Source of the DNA: CAZSLI01 sp964607705
GTDB lineage: Bacteria; Actinomycetota; Coriobacteriia; Anaerosomatales; PHET01
Length of the DNA stretch: 64,000 nt
NCBI GenBank assembly: GCA_964607705.1
Contig: CAZSLI010000001.1
Location: 62,001 to 126,000 of the forward strand
Direction of reading: 5' to 3'
Shown here piece by piece: positions 51,417 to 59,692 of this stretch; position 1 is the stretch's first letter; every line of letters begins with the position of its first letter. Both the position numbers and the translations under genes were made by a program. The notes beneath the pieces were generated by a model that saw only the letters and a list, made by a program, of their open reading frames with translations, did no database searches and was not told the DNA's origin.

Positions 51417-51590
51417 CTAGAGCTCGCTGGCGCGCTGGTCCCCAAGATCGATGGTGGAAACAGCGATGTCAGCCTCGCGCTTCTTGAGCACGCTCGCTGC
51501 GTAGGCGCCGAGAGCGACACCGATCGCCACGCACACGAAGAACGCGAGTATGAGCACGTTCACGACGGCCGCAGGCCAGTTGGCGGTCAT
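51417..51590 (-). CDS. 57-residue membrane protein, unknown function
   Basis: A short gene reads MTANWPAAVVNVLILAFFVC, a membrane helix to about residue 33, then KKREADIAVSTIDLG to a stop at 51417. CGGAGGTGAACGACTTCT gives a GGAGGTG ribosome-binding site 10 nt before ATG. A membrane helix, a good ribosome-binding site and a terminator after the stop support it as real. It could be a small regulator of envelope or respiratory proteins; no family recognised. Confidence 0.65.
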   Translation of the reverse strand: MTANWPAAVVNVLILAFFVCVAIGVALGAYAASVLKKREADIAVSTIDLGDQRASEL

Positions 51591-51989
51591 AGAAGTCGTT
51601 CACCTCCGGGTAGGCGGGGAATGCTGCCTGATTCTACTCCCACCGTTCGCCGTGGGGCAATGGACTTCCTTCCTTACTGCGGCTACTGCGCCTGTCAAAC
51701 CGGCGACCGGATCGCCCGGTGCCAGTTCTTAGGACGTCTCAAGTCGCAGGATGGTTCGAGGCAGCCCGTTCGATATCCGCCATGTGGGCCACGTCCGGTG
51801 AACCGCCCCCAGTGACGGGCCATGGGCATCGACGGTGTGCGCCGAAGGTCATCGAGTGGTCCACTGGTGTGATGAAATCCCATGAAAGTATTGCGCAGTG
51901 GGATGAAGTGGCATAAAGTGCAGTGCGGAGGGAGGGGGCATCGAATTTCGAAGTCCTCTCGAAACAACCGCAAGGGAGGCGTCAGAGAC
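51591..51989. other. 400-bp intergenic region before mraZ
   Basis: No convincing coding sequence or known RNA is seen here. It holds the mraZ promoter with MraZ boxes at its right end, a small inverted repeat AGTGG-T-CCACT (51855-51865), a GGCGA/TCGCC hairpin in the middle, and otherwise nothing I can assign. Confidence 0.6.
51891..51923 (+). promoter_or_regulatory. mraZ promoter with MraZ-binding repeats
   Basis: Boxes TGGGA, TGGCA and TGCAG recur every 10 bp (51899-51923) with 5-nt spacers, the pattern bound by MraZ in other bacteria. They overlap a candidate promoter, TTGCGC (51891-51896) with TAAAGT (51914-51919) 17 nt later. This would give autorepression of the dcw cluster. Confidence 0.6.
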
Positions 51990-52424
51990 ATGTTTCTCGG
52001 CGATCACCAGCACACGCTGGACGCCAAGGGACGAGTCTCGCTGCCTGCAAAGTTCCGGGCGGAGATGACCGGCAAGATCGTCGTGGCCAAGGGCCTCGAG
52101 AACTGCCTGTACGTCTACCCGGCCGAGGACTACAAGCGGTTCACCGACAGCCTGCTCGCGGGATCCGACTTCGATCCTCGCAAGCGTCAGGTGCGTCGGT
52201 TCTTCATGGCAGGCGCCGACGAGGTCGAGCTCGACTCGGCCGGCCGCGTCTCCCTGAAGCCCGGACTGCGCGAGTGGGCGGGGCTCACGAAGGATGTCAC
52301 GGTCGCCGGCAACGGGGACCGCATCGAGATCTGGGACGCCGAGAAGTGGGCGGCCTACAACGGTGAGACCGCTACCGACATCGAAAGCCTCACTCAGGAG
52401 CTGGCGAACGCCGGTCTCCTCTAG
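51990..52424 (+). CDS. mraZ: Transcriptional regulator MraZ
   Basis: This 144-residue DNA-binding protein has two AbrB-like half-domains. MFLGDHQHTLDAKGRVSLPA opens the first, and DEVELDSAGRVSLKPGLREW the second; DxxGR occurs in each. It controls the dcw cluster. ATG 51990, with GGGAGG upstream, starts directly on conserved sequence; an in-frame ATG at 51882 would add 36 unrelated residues. Confidence 0.96.
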   Translation: MFLGDHQHTLDAKGRVSLPAKFRAEMTGKIVVAKGLENCLYVYPAEDYKRFTDSLLAGSDFDPRKRQVRRFFMAGADEVELDSAGRVSLKPGLREWAGLTKDVTVAGNGDRIEIWDAEKWAAYNGETATDIESLTQELANAGLL

Positions 52425-52433
52425 GGATTGACA

Positions 52434-53381
52434 ATGGAATACCGGCACACCCCAGTTTTGCTGGCCGAGGTCACGCAGCAACTATCATTGCACCCCGGTT
52501 CGATCGTCGTAGATTGCACCTTAGGCGGGGCAGGACACGCGACAAAGCTTGCAGACCTCATTGCTCCCACCGGCACGCTGGTGGGGATCGACCAAGATGA
52601 CCAGGCACTAGAAGCAGCAGCAGTCACACTACGCCTCGGCCAGCAAACCCCTGCGCGGACGGTACTACTCAAGGGGAACTTCGGTGACCTCGACGACTTG
52701 CTCGTCGAGGCGAAGGTTCCCTACGTCGATGGCTTCCTCATGGACCTTGGCGTTTCGTCCCCGCAGATAGACGTCGTCGAGAGGGGCTTCTCCTTCAAGG
52801 AGGACGCACCCCTGGACATGCGGATGGACCCGGGTCACCAGACCCAAACCGCAGCAGAGGTCATCGCAGCCTACACCGAAGCAGACCTCGCCCGGATCTT
52901 CCGTATTTACGGTGAGGAACGGTGGGCCTCGCGCATCGCAGCATTCATCGTAGCCGCGCGAGCCCGCCGCCCCATCGAGACCACCGGCCAGCTCGTTGAC
53001 GTCATCAAGGCGGCGATCCCCGCGTCCGCGAGGCGGAGTGGGGGGCACCCGGCCAAGAAGGTCTTTCAGGCCCTCCGCATCGAGGTCAACGACGAGCTCG
53101 GCGCCTTGGATCGCGGACTGCGAGCGGCCATCCGCTGGCTGGCGCCTGGCGGCAGGATCGCGGTGATCAGCTATCACTCGCTCGAGGACCGCCTGGTCAA
53201 AGGCATCTTCAATGAGAACGGCGAGGGGTGTACGTGTCCACCAGGCCTTCCGGTCTGCACCTGTGGCCACCAGCCGGTACTCCGCATACGGACGAGACGC
53301 GCCATCGTGCCCGGATCGGACGAGATCGAGAGAAACCCGCGCGCGCGGAGCGCGAAGTTGCGGGTCGCCGAGAAGCTCTAG
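52434..53381 (+). CDS. rsmH: 16S rRNA m4C1402 methyltransferase RsmH (MraW)
   Basis: This 315-residue SAM enzyme modifies C1402 of 16S rRNA. YRHTPVLLAEV, VVDCTLGGAGHATKL and DGFLMDLGVSSPQID are diagnostic, as is FQALRIEVNDELGAL. ATG 52434 or TTG 52428 could start it. Codon use and base order in its first 250 bp look less GC-biased than its neighbours. Confidence 0.96.
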   Translation: MEYRHTPVLLAEVTQQLSLHPGSIVVDCTLGGAGHATKLADLIAPTGTLVGIDQDDQALEAAAVTLRLGQQTPARTVLLKGNFGDLDDLLVEAKVPYVDGFLMDLGVSSPQIDVVERGFSFKEDAPLDMRMDPGHQTQTAAEVIAAYTEADLARIFRIYGEERWASRIAAFIVAARARRPIETTGQLVDVIKAAIPASARRSGGHPAKKVFQALRIEVNDELGALDRGLRAAIRWLAPGGRIAVISYHSLEDRLVKGIFNENGEGCTCPPGLPVCTCGHQPVLRIRTRRAIVPGSDEIERNPRARSAKLRVAEKL

Positions 53382-53420
53382 CGGGTCGAGCGCCCGCATC
53401 GAACGAGGGAGGTGTGGGAT

Positions 53421-53981
53421 ATGGGTCTGCCGGCGGTCAAGCATGAGAGCCGAGCCCCCCGTACTCCGCGCCTCACCGTAGTACGTTCCTCAGCACGCAA
53501 GGCCCCGAAGCGTTCGCCTCGCGTATCGCGCGAGATCGCACAGCGCAACTTCCGCCTGTTCGGACTCTGCGTCGCCATAGTCTCGGCGCTCGGCATGGGC
53601 CGCGTCTGGTTGTCGGTTCAGGCCGTGGAGGCGTCGATGGATGCCAACAAGCTGCGTGACTCGATCAAAACCGAGCGCTACGAAGGCGACATGCTCGAGG
53701 TTCGCCAGAGTGCGCTCGGGTCGCCATCTCGCATCCAGGCCATCGCGGGCCGTGCGCTCGGGATGGCTCCCGCGTCCAAGGTCACCTACCTGGATCTCAC
53801 CAAGGCTGATAAGAGGCCGAAGAAGGTCGCCGTGCAGGCGACGCCAGCTCCCGCGGTGGCCAAGGCCAGCGTGGGCAGCGGCTCGGGGTTCGACTCGGCG
53901 ATTGCCCGCGTAATGGACCTGACCGCCGGTGAGGCGCAGGTCCTGTTGGTCGGCGATGTCGGGCTCGCGTCGTCACGCTGA
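53421..53981 (+). CDS. ftsL: FtsL-like cell-division protein
   Basis: This is a 186-residue bitopic protein. A basic N-terminal region of about 50 residues is followed by one membrane helix (about 53-73), a coiled coil (about 75-105; VEASMDANKLRDSIKTERYE) and an Ala/Lys-rich tail. Place between rsmH and ftsI identifies it as FtsL, which activates FtsW/FtsI with FtsB/FtsQ. ATG 53421 with GGGAGG 9 nt upstream is chosen over GTG 53412. The long tail is unusual. Confidence 0.85.
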   Translation: MGLPAVKHESRAPRTPRLTVVRSSARKAPKRSPRVSREIAQRNFRLFGLCVAIVSALGMGRVWLSVQAVEASMDANKLRDSIKTERYEGDMLEVRQSALGSPSRIQAIAGRALGMAPASKVTYLDLTKADKRPKKVAVQATPAPAVAKASVGSGSGFDSAIARVMDLTAGEAQVLLVGDVGLASSR

Positions 53982-55761
53982 TGCGCCCACGAGGCGCAAA
54001 GGCGGCCAGAGTGCGCGTAAGCGTCCTGCGGGCAACGGGCGGCATACGCAGCTGCTGTTCTGCCTTCTCTTTGCATTCGCGCTGGTCGCCGGCCGCCTGA
54101 TCTGGATCCAGGGTTTCTCGGCGTCTGCGTACGCGGACAAGGCGTTCCAGCAGCGTCTCAAGGACATCGAGTTGCCACCCCAACGCGGCACCATCTACGA
54201 CCGCGAGGGCGAGCCGTTGGCTGTGAGCATGGAAGCTCGCACCGTCTTCGTCTCGCCCAATCAAGTGCGCGACAAGGAAGCGGTCGCCAAGGCGCTCGCC
54301 GAGACGATCGGCGGGGACATCGAGGACTACCGGAAGAAGCTCGCGAAGGACAGCGGTTTCGAGTATGTCGCTCGCAAGGTCGAGATGAACCAGGCGAAGG
54401 CGCTTGAAGACCTCGGCCTGCAGGGTGTCGGCTTCTTGGACGACTACCGCCGGCTGTATCCGTCGGGCGAGCTCGCGTGCCAGGTCCTCGGCTTCGTGGG
54501 CGTTGACGACAAGGGCCTTGCCGGCATCGAGGCGCAATACGATGACCAGCTGGCCGGTGTGCCGGGAGTGATCCTCGGCGAACGGGACCCGCAGGGCGGT
54601 CCGATCCCCGGTGGCATCCAGAAGGAGATCGCGCCGACCAACGGTCACGACGTCGTGCTGACCATCGACAAGGACATCCAGTACGAGGCCCAGGTCCAGC
54701 TCACGAAGGCCGTCAAGGAGTTCCACGCGAAGAGCGGCAACGTCCTCGTCATGAATCCACGGACGGGCGAGATCTACGCGATGGCCTCGACGCCCGGTTT
54801 CAATCCAAACGACTACGGCAAGGCGAAGCCGACGGCGACCCGCAACAAGGTCGTCTGCGACGCGTACGAGCCCGGTTCGACGATGAAGTGCATGACCGCG
54901 TCGACCGTCGTCGACAAGGGGCTGTTCAAGCCTGAGACGAAACTCGACCTGCCCCCCACGATCAACGTCGGCGGACGCACCATCCACGAGTCACACGGCC
55001 GAGGGTCGGTGCGCTGGAGCCTGACCGACATCGTCACGCACTCGAGCAACGTCGGGACCGTCAAGCTCGGCCTGAAGCTGGGCGCACAGGGTCTCTACGA
55101 CGGCTTCTCGGCGTTCGGGCTCACCGAGAAGACCGGTATCGACTTTCCCGGAGAGGCTAAAGGATGGCTTCCCGAGACGAGCCAGTGGTCGGCTTCCTCG
55201 ATCGGCAACATCCCCTTCGGCCAAGGTGTTTCCGTGACAGCACTGCAGCTGGCGCGAGCGCTGGGCGCGGTCGCCAACGAGGGGGAGCTCGTCACGCCGC
55301 ACCTGCTGCTCGATCTGCCTAACGCGCCGAAGGACGAGCCGGTCTGGCCCAAGCGTCGTGCGATCAAGAAGGAGACGGCAGCCGACGTCACCGAGATGCT
55401 CACGCACGTAGTGACCGAGGGGACCGGTACCGAGGCAGCGGTGGCGGGCTACACCGTGGCTGGCAAGACCGGCACCGCCCAAAAGGCGCTTCCTAACGGC
55501 GGCGGCTACGCCGGCGGCAAGTACGTGGGCTCCTTCATCGGCTTCCTGCCTGCAGAGGACCCACAGGTGCTGGTCCTGGTGACCCTCGACGAGCCGTCCA
55601 GCGGCTACTACGGGGGCACCTGCGCGGCCCCGGCATTCTCCCGGATCGCGCAATTCGCGGTGGCCCATCTCAAGATCCCGCCGTCGTCCAATGGCGGTCA
55701 GAAAGTGGACGTGAAGGAGAAAGGTGTCGGTCAGGTGTCAGGGGCGCCTGCGCCTGACTAG
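53956..55761 (+). CDS. ftsI: Class B penicillin-binding protein FtsI
   Basis: This septal D,D-transpeptidase has about 601 residues. It has a basic N-terminus, a membrane helix (about 35-55; LLFCLLFAFALVAGRLIW), a pedestal domain with RGTIYDREGEPLAVS, and the transpeptidase domain: SxxK in EPGSTMKCMT, SxN in THSSNVGTV, KTG in VAGKTGTAQKAL. No PASTA domains follow; a short tail ends the protein. The start is unclear (ATG 53956 or GTG 53929); both overlap ftsL. Confidence 0.94.
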   Translation: MSGSRRHADAPTRRKGGQSARKRPAGNGRHTQLLFCLLFAFALVAGRLIWIQGFSASAYADKAFQQRLKDIELPPQRGTIYDREGEPLAVSMEARTVFVSPNQVRDKEAVAKALAETIGGDIEDYRKKLAKDSGFEYVARKVEMNQAKALEDLGLQGVGFLDDYRRLYPSGELACQVLGFVGVDDKGLAGIEAQYDDQLAGVPGVILGERDPQGGPIPGGIQKEIAPTNGHDVVLTIDKDIQYEAQVQLTKAVKEFHAKSGNVLVMNPRTGEIYAMASTPGFNPNDYGKAKPTATRNKVVCDAYEPGSTMKCMTASTVVDKGLFKPETKLDLPPTINVGGRTIHESHGRGSVRWSLTDIVTHSSNVGTVKLGLKLGAQGLYDGFSAFGLTEKTGIDFPGEAKGWLPETSQWSASSIGNIPFGQGVSVTALQLARALGAVANEGELVTPHLLLDLPNAPKDEPVWPKRRAIKKETAADVTEMLTHVVTEGTGTEAAVAGYTVAGKTGTAQKALPNGGGYAGGKYVGSFIGFLPAEDPQVLVLVTLDEPSSGYYGGTCAAPAFSRIAQFAVAHLKIPPSSNGGQKVDVKEKGVGQVSGAPAPD

Positions 55762-55768
55762 CCGGTGC

Positions 55769-55774
55769 TAGAAT
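55769..55774 (+). promoter_or_regulatory. Extended -10 (TGCTAGAAT) before murE
   Basis: TAGAAT preceded by TGC begins 7 nt after the ftsI stop and 32 nt before murE. It could be an internal promoter of the dcw cluster. Confidence 0.45.
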
Positions 55775-55800
55775 CGCCCGACTGCGAAGCAGGGGAGAGC

Positions 55801-57240
55801 GTGACCGTAAGAACTATTCGAGAACTGGTCGGGAAGAGCGCGAGAGCGCTCGGCCTCGACGATGTCGACGTCACGGGCGTCGCCTACCGCTCCGACAAGG
55901 TGCGGAAGGGTGACGCCTTCTTCTGTGTCAGCGGGTTCGCCCACGACGGGCACGATTTCGCCGAGGACGCCGTCGCTCGGGGCGCTGCCGCCCTGGTCGT
56001 CGAACGCGAGCTGAGTGTGGCTGTGCCCCAGTTCGTCGTTGAGGACACCCGCGTGGCACTCGCGCTGGCTGCCGCCGAGATGTGCGGCCATCCCAGTCGC
56101 GACCTCGAGGTTGTGGGTATCACCGGGACAAACGGCAAGACGACGACCACCTACATACTCGACTCGATCTTCCGGGCCGCCGGAAAGACGACGGGCATCA
56201 TCGGCACGGTCGAGACGCGCGTGGCCGGGGAGCGCCTCCCCGCCGGACGCACGACGCCCGAGTCCTCGGACCTGCAGGGCCTTCTCGGTCTCATGGTGCA
56301 GCGAGGTGTCTCCGGCGTGTCGATGGAGGTCTCGAGCCACGCTATCGACCTGCACAGGGTCGACGGCGTGCGCTTTGCGGTGGCGGCGTTCACGAACCTC
56401 ACGCAGGACCACCTCGATTATCACCACACCCTCGAGGCGTATTACTCGGTGAAACGCCGTCTCTTCACGGACCTCGAGGTGGTCCGGGCGGTCATCAACA
56501 TAGACGACCCGTATGGGCTCGGCCTGTCGCAGGAGATCGACGCCATCACCGTGGGTCGGGAAGAGTGCGCGGACGTTCGCTCCTCTGACGAGCGCCTCGA
56601 CGCCGCCGGCACCTCGCTCATGCTCACCACGCCGCAGGGATCGCGTCACGTGCGGCTGCCTCTCGCAGGCGCGTACAACGTGAGCAATGCGCTGGTGGCG
56701 GCCGGCTGCGCTCACGCCTTGGGAATTCCGTTGGATACTATCGTCGCCGGTCTTGAGGGCGCTCCGCAGGTCCCCGGAAGGCTCGAGCGCGTGGAGTGCG
56801 GACAGCCGTTCTCGGTGATCGTCGACTACGCTCATACGCCGGATTCGCTCGAGAAGGCTATCGCGGCGGTGCGCGAGGTGACAACGGGCCGCGTCATCGT
56901 GGTGTTCGGATGCGGCGGCGATCGCGACCCCGATAAGCGACCGGTCATGGGAGCCGCAGCCGGTGCCGCCGATGTGGCGATCGTCACGAGCGACAACCCC
57001 CGCAGCGAGGATCCGGTGGGCATCATCTTGCAGATAGAGGACGGGCTCAAGGCGGCACACGCCACCTACGACACGCAGGTGGATCGACGTCGCGCTATCG
57101 AGCATGCGCTCGACATGGCTCGTCCGGGAGACGCTGTGCTCATCGCGGGTAAGGGTCATGAGGACTATCAGATATTCGCTGACCGGACGATCCACTTCGA
57201 CGACCGTGAGGTCGCTCGTGAGGTGTTGGAGTCATGCTGA
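55801..57240 (+). CDS. murE: UDP-MurNAc-tripeptide synthetase MurE
   Basis: This 479-residue Mur ligase adds the third amino acid of the stem peptide. ATP loop GITGTNGKTTTTYIL, the carbamylated-Lys region, and TSDNPRSEDP are present. DNPR indicates meso-diaminopimelate as substrate (lysine enzymes have another sequence). GTG 55801 is chosen because GCAGGGGAGAGC lies just upstream; a GTG at 55765 lies before the -10. It overlaps murF by 7 nt. Confidence 0.95.
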   Translation: MTVRTIRELVGKSARALGLDDVDVTGVAYRSDKVRKGDAFFCVSGFAHDGHDFAEDAVARGAAALVVERELSVAVPQFVVEDTRVALALAAAEMCGHPSRDLEVVGITGTNGKTTTTYILDSIFRAAGKTTGIIGTVETRVAGERLPAGRTTPESSDLQGLLGLMVQRGVSGVSMEVSSHAIDLHRVDGVRFAVAAFTNLTQDHLDYHHTLEAYYSVKRRLFTDLEVVRAVINIDDPYGLGLSQEIDAITVGREECADVRSSDERLDAAGTSLMLTTPQGSRHVRLPLAGAYNVSNALVAAGCAHALGIPLDTIVAGLEGAPQVPGRLERVECGQPFSVIVDYAHTPDSLEKAIAAVREVTTGRVIVVFGCGGDRDPDKRPVMGAAAGAADVAIVTSDNPRSEDPVGIILQIEDGLKAAHATYDTQVDRRRAIEHALDMARPGDAVLIAGKGHEDYQIFADRTIHFDDREVAREVLESC

Positions 57241-58649
57241 CGGCGTCGGTCGAGACGATCATGTCGGTGTGCGGAGGCTCGCTCCTCATGGGCAGCACCG
57301 ATGTGATAGGCAATGGGATCACCGTGGATTCGCGTGAGGCCGAACCTGGTTCCGTGTACTTCGCGCTTCCGGGAGAACGGGTCGACGGCCACGACTTTCT
57401 CATCGACGTGCTCGACGCGGGCGCTCGCGTGCTTGTCGTGACGCGTCCTCGAGAGGAGCTCGTCCCCGTTCTGGTGAGGGCGTCGGCCAAGGGCGCTTCG
57501 GTGCTGCGTGTTGAAGACGGGCTCGCCGCATTGCAGGCGCTTGCATCGTGGCACCGCGGACGACTTCACGCGACGGTCATCGGCATCACGGGATCGACGG
57601 GCAAGACGACGACGAAGGACTTTCTCACGGCAGTGCTGTCGAGCTCGATGCGCGTCGTGTCGACCTCAGGCAATCGGAACAACGAGCTCGGGCTTCCGCT
57701 CACCATCTTCGGAGCGGGAAGCGACACGGACGCCCTCGTCGTGGAGATGGGGATGCGTGGGCTCGGACAGATCGCGAGACTCGCCGAGATAGCGCGCCCG
57801 GACTTTGGACTCGTGACGAATGTGGGGACGAGCCACCTGGAGATCCTCGGCACGCAGGACGCCGTCGCCACAGCCAAGGGCGAGTTGATCAGGGCGCTGC
57901 CGCGGGAGGGCGCCGCCTTCCTGAACGGGGACGATTCGTACTCTGACGCGCTGGCGCTCGATTCGGCGGCACCTGTGACGACGTACGGGCTGTCCGAGCG
58001 CTGCACCGTCCGTGCGGTCGATATCGTTCTCGACGAGATGAGCCGGCCATCGTTCACACTTCAGACGCCGGTTGGCGAAGTTGTCGTGACTCTGGCGATC
58101 TCAGGACGACACAACGTCTACAACGCGCTGGCTGCTGCCGCAGTAGGACTGCGCATGGCGGTGCCGTTGGAGCGCATCGGCGAGGCGCTCGGAAGTGCAG
58201 CGGTCACCGACATGCGCATGCAGACATTCACGACCGCAAGCGGGGTCATGGTCGTGAATGACGCCTACAACGCGAATCCCTCGTCGATGCGGGCGGCGTT
58301 GGAGGCGCTCTCTTCGATGCGGGTGCCTGGTCGGCGGATAGCGGTTGTCGGCGACATGGCCGAGCTGGGTTCTCTCTCAGAGCTGGCTCATTTCCAGATC
58401 GGCGAGACGGTCGCCCAGCTGGGGATCGATTGCCTCGTGACCGTGGGCGACCGGGCAAGAAGGATCGCCGACGGCGCGAGGGCGGAGGGCATGAGTTCCG
58501 ACGCAGTTCGTGCGTGTGTGACAGCCGACGAAGCGAGCGAGGTGCTCGACGACCTGTTGGAGGCCGGCGATGTCGTACTCGTCAAGGCGTCGCGTGTGAT
58601 GGGTCTCGAGCGCGTCGTGGAAGGGATCGTGACGCCCCGTGTTGGCTAG
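57234..58649 (+). CDS. murF: UDP-MurNAc-tripeptide:D-Ala-D-Ala ligase MurF
   Basis: This 471-residue Mur ligase adds D-Ala-D-Ala. ATP loop GITGSTGKTTTKDFL, GNRNNELGLPLTIF, and VNDAYNANPSSMRAAL are diagnostic. It overlaps murE and mraY, so translation is coupled across three genes. Confidence 0.96.
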   Translation: MLTASVETIMSVCGGSLLMGSTDVIGNGITVDSREAEPGSVYFALPGERVDGHDFLIDVLDAGARVLVVTRPREELVPVLVRASAKGASVLRVEDGLAALQALASWHRGRLHATVIGITGSTGKTTTKDFLTAVLSSSMRVVSTSGNRNNELGLPLTIFGAGSDTDALVVEMGMRGLGQIARLAEIARPDFGLVTNVGTSHLEILGTQDAVATAKGELIRALPREGAAFLNGDDSYSDALALDSAAPVTTYGLSERCTVRAVDIVLDEMSRPSFTLQTPVGEVVVTLAISGRHNVYNALAAAAVGLRMAVPLERIGEALGSAAVTDMRMQTFTTASGVMVVNDAYNANPSSMRAALEALSSMRVPGRRIAVVGDMAELGSLSELAHFQIGETVAQLGIDCLVTVGDRARRIADGARAEGMSSDAVRACVTADEASEVLDDLLEAGDVVLVKASRVMGLERVVEGIVTPRVG

Positions 58650-59691
58650 GCTCGCACAGTATCCGACCTACCAGGTCTTCATGGCGCTGGTGTTGGCGCT
58701 TGTCGTTTCGGCCGCACTGTTCCCTCTGTGGATGCGGCTGCTCCGGGTGCGCAACATCGGCCAGCAGGTCCGCGCGGACGGCCCTCAGGGACACCTGATC
58801 AAACAGGGCACGCCGACGATGGGCGGGGTGCTGATCCTTTTCGTTGTCACGATCATCTTCCTGTTCATGGGCCAGCCACGACCGCTGAGCATCCTTGCTC
58901 TCGGCGTCACGCTGGCTTGCGGCGCACTCGGGTTCATCGACGACTGGTCGAAGGTGGCGCACGAGCGTTCGCTGGGCCTTCGCCCGCGCGCCAAACTGGC
59001 GTGGCAGGGCGCGATATCGGTCGTCTTCTGTCTGCTCGCGGTGAACTGGGCGCATCTTCCAACATGGCTCCAGCTACCGCTCACGGTGCAAAGGATCGAC
59101 CTCGGCCGCATCGCCACGACCGTTCCGCTCGGGGATCTGGCGATCACGATCCCTTGGCTCTACGTGGCGTTCGTCTTCGTAATGGTCACCGGGATGAGCA
59201 ATGCGGTGAACCTGACCGACGGGCTCGACGGTCTTGCTGCGGGCACGGTCACGGTAGTGGCACTCGCGTATGCCGGCATCGCCTTCAGGCAGGACTCACT
59301 CGACAAGGCGCTGTTGGCCGGAGCGATCGCTGGCGCTTGCATCGGCTTTCTCTGGTACAACAGCTATCCAGCCGACATCTTCATGGGCGACACGGGGTCA
59401 CTCGGCCTCGGCGCCGCCATCGCAGCGCTTGCGGCCATCACCAAGACCGAGCTGCTGCTTCTCGTCATCGGCGGCATCTACGTCATCGAGACGCTCTCGG
59501 TGATCATCCAGGTCGGAAGCTACAAGGCGACCGGCAAGCGTGTCTTCCGCATGGCGCCTATACATCATCACTTCGAGATGATCGGCTGGTCCGAGACGAA
59601 GGTCATGGTGCGGTTCTGGATCGTGACGGGCGTGCTGGCCGGCCTCGGTTTCGCAGTCTTCTTCTTCCAGTCCGTCCGGTTCAAGGGCTGA
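58639..59691 (+). CDS. mraY: Phospho-MurNAc-pentapeptide transferase MraY
   Basis: This 350-residue protein with ten helices makes lipid I from UDP-MurNAc-pentapeptide and undecaprenyl phosphate. GTPTMGGVLIL, GFIDDWSKV, NAVNLTDGLDGLA and FMGDTGSLGLGA are the canonical motifs, in contrast to the variant family member at 37809. GTG start overlaps murF by 11 nt. Confidence 0.97.
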   Translation: MLARLAQYPTYQVFMALVLALVVSAALFPLWMRLLRVRNIGQQVRADGPQGHLIKQGTPTMGGVLILFVVTIIFLFMGQPRPLSILALGVTLACGALGFIDDWSKVAHERSLGLRPRAKLAWQGAISVVFCLLAVNWAHLPTWLQLPLTVQRIDLGRIATTVPLGDLAITIPWLYVAFVFVMVTGMSNAVNLTDGLDGLAAGTVTVVALAYAGIAFRQDSLDKALLAGAIAGACIGFLWYNSYPADIFMGDTGSLGLGAAIAALAAITKTELLLLVIGGIYVIETLSVIIQVGSYKATGKRVFRMAPIHHHFEMIGWSETKVMVRFWIVTGVLAGLGFAVFFFQSVRFKG

Positions 59692-59692
59692 C

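Noticed and set aside
51405..51815. 136-codon plus-strand open frame
   Set aside because: Its composition is unlike a protein, it has no ribosome-binding site, and it runs opposite to the better-supported 57-residue minus-strand gene.
51591..51989. RNase P RNA or tRNA in the large gap before mraZ
   Set aside because: The conserved RNase P GAGGAAAGTCC core is absent, and the TTCGA occurrences do not sit in a pairing T-arm.
55500..55761. PASTA domains in FtsI
   Set aside because: After the transpeptidase domain only about 30 residues remain, rich in Ser, Gly and Lys; no PASTA fold can fit.
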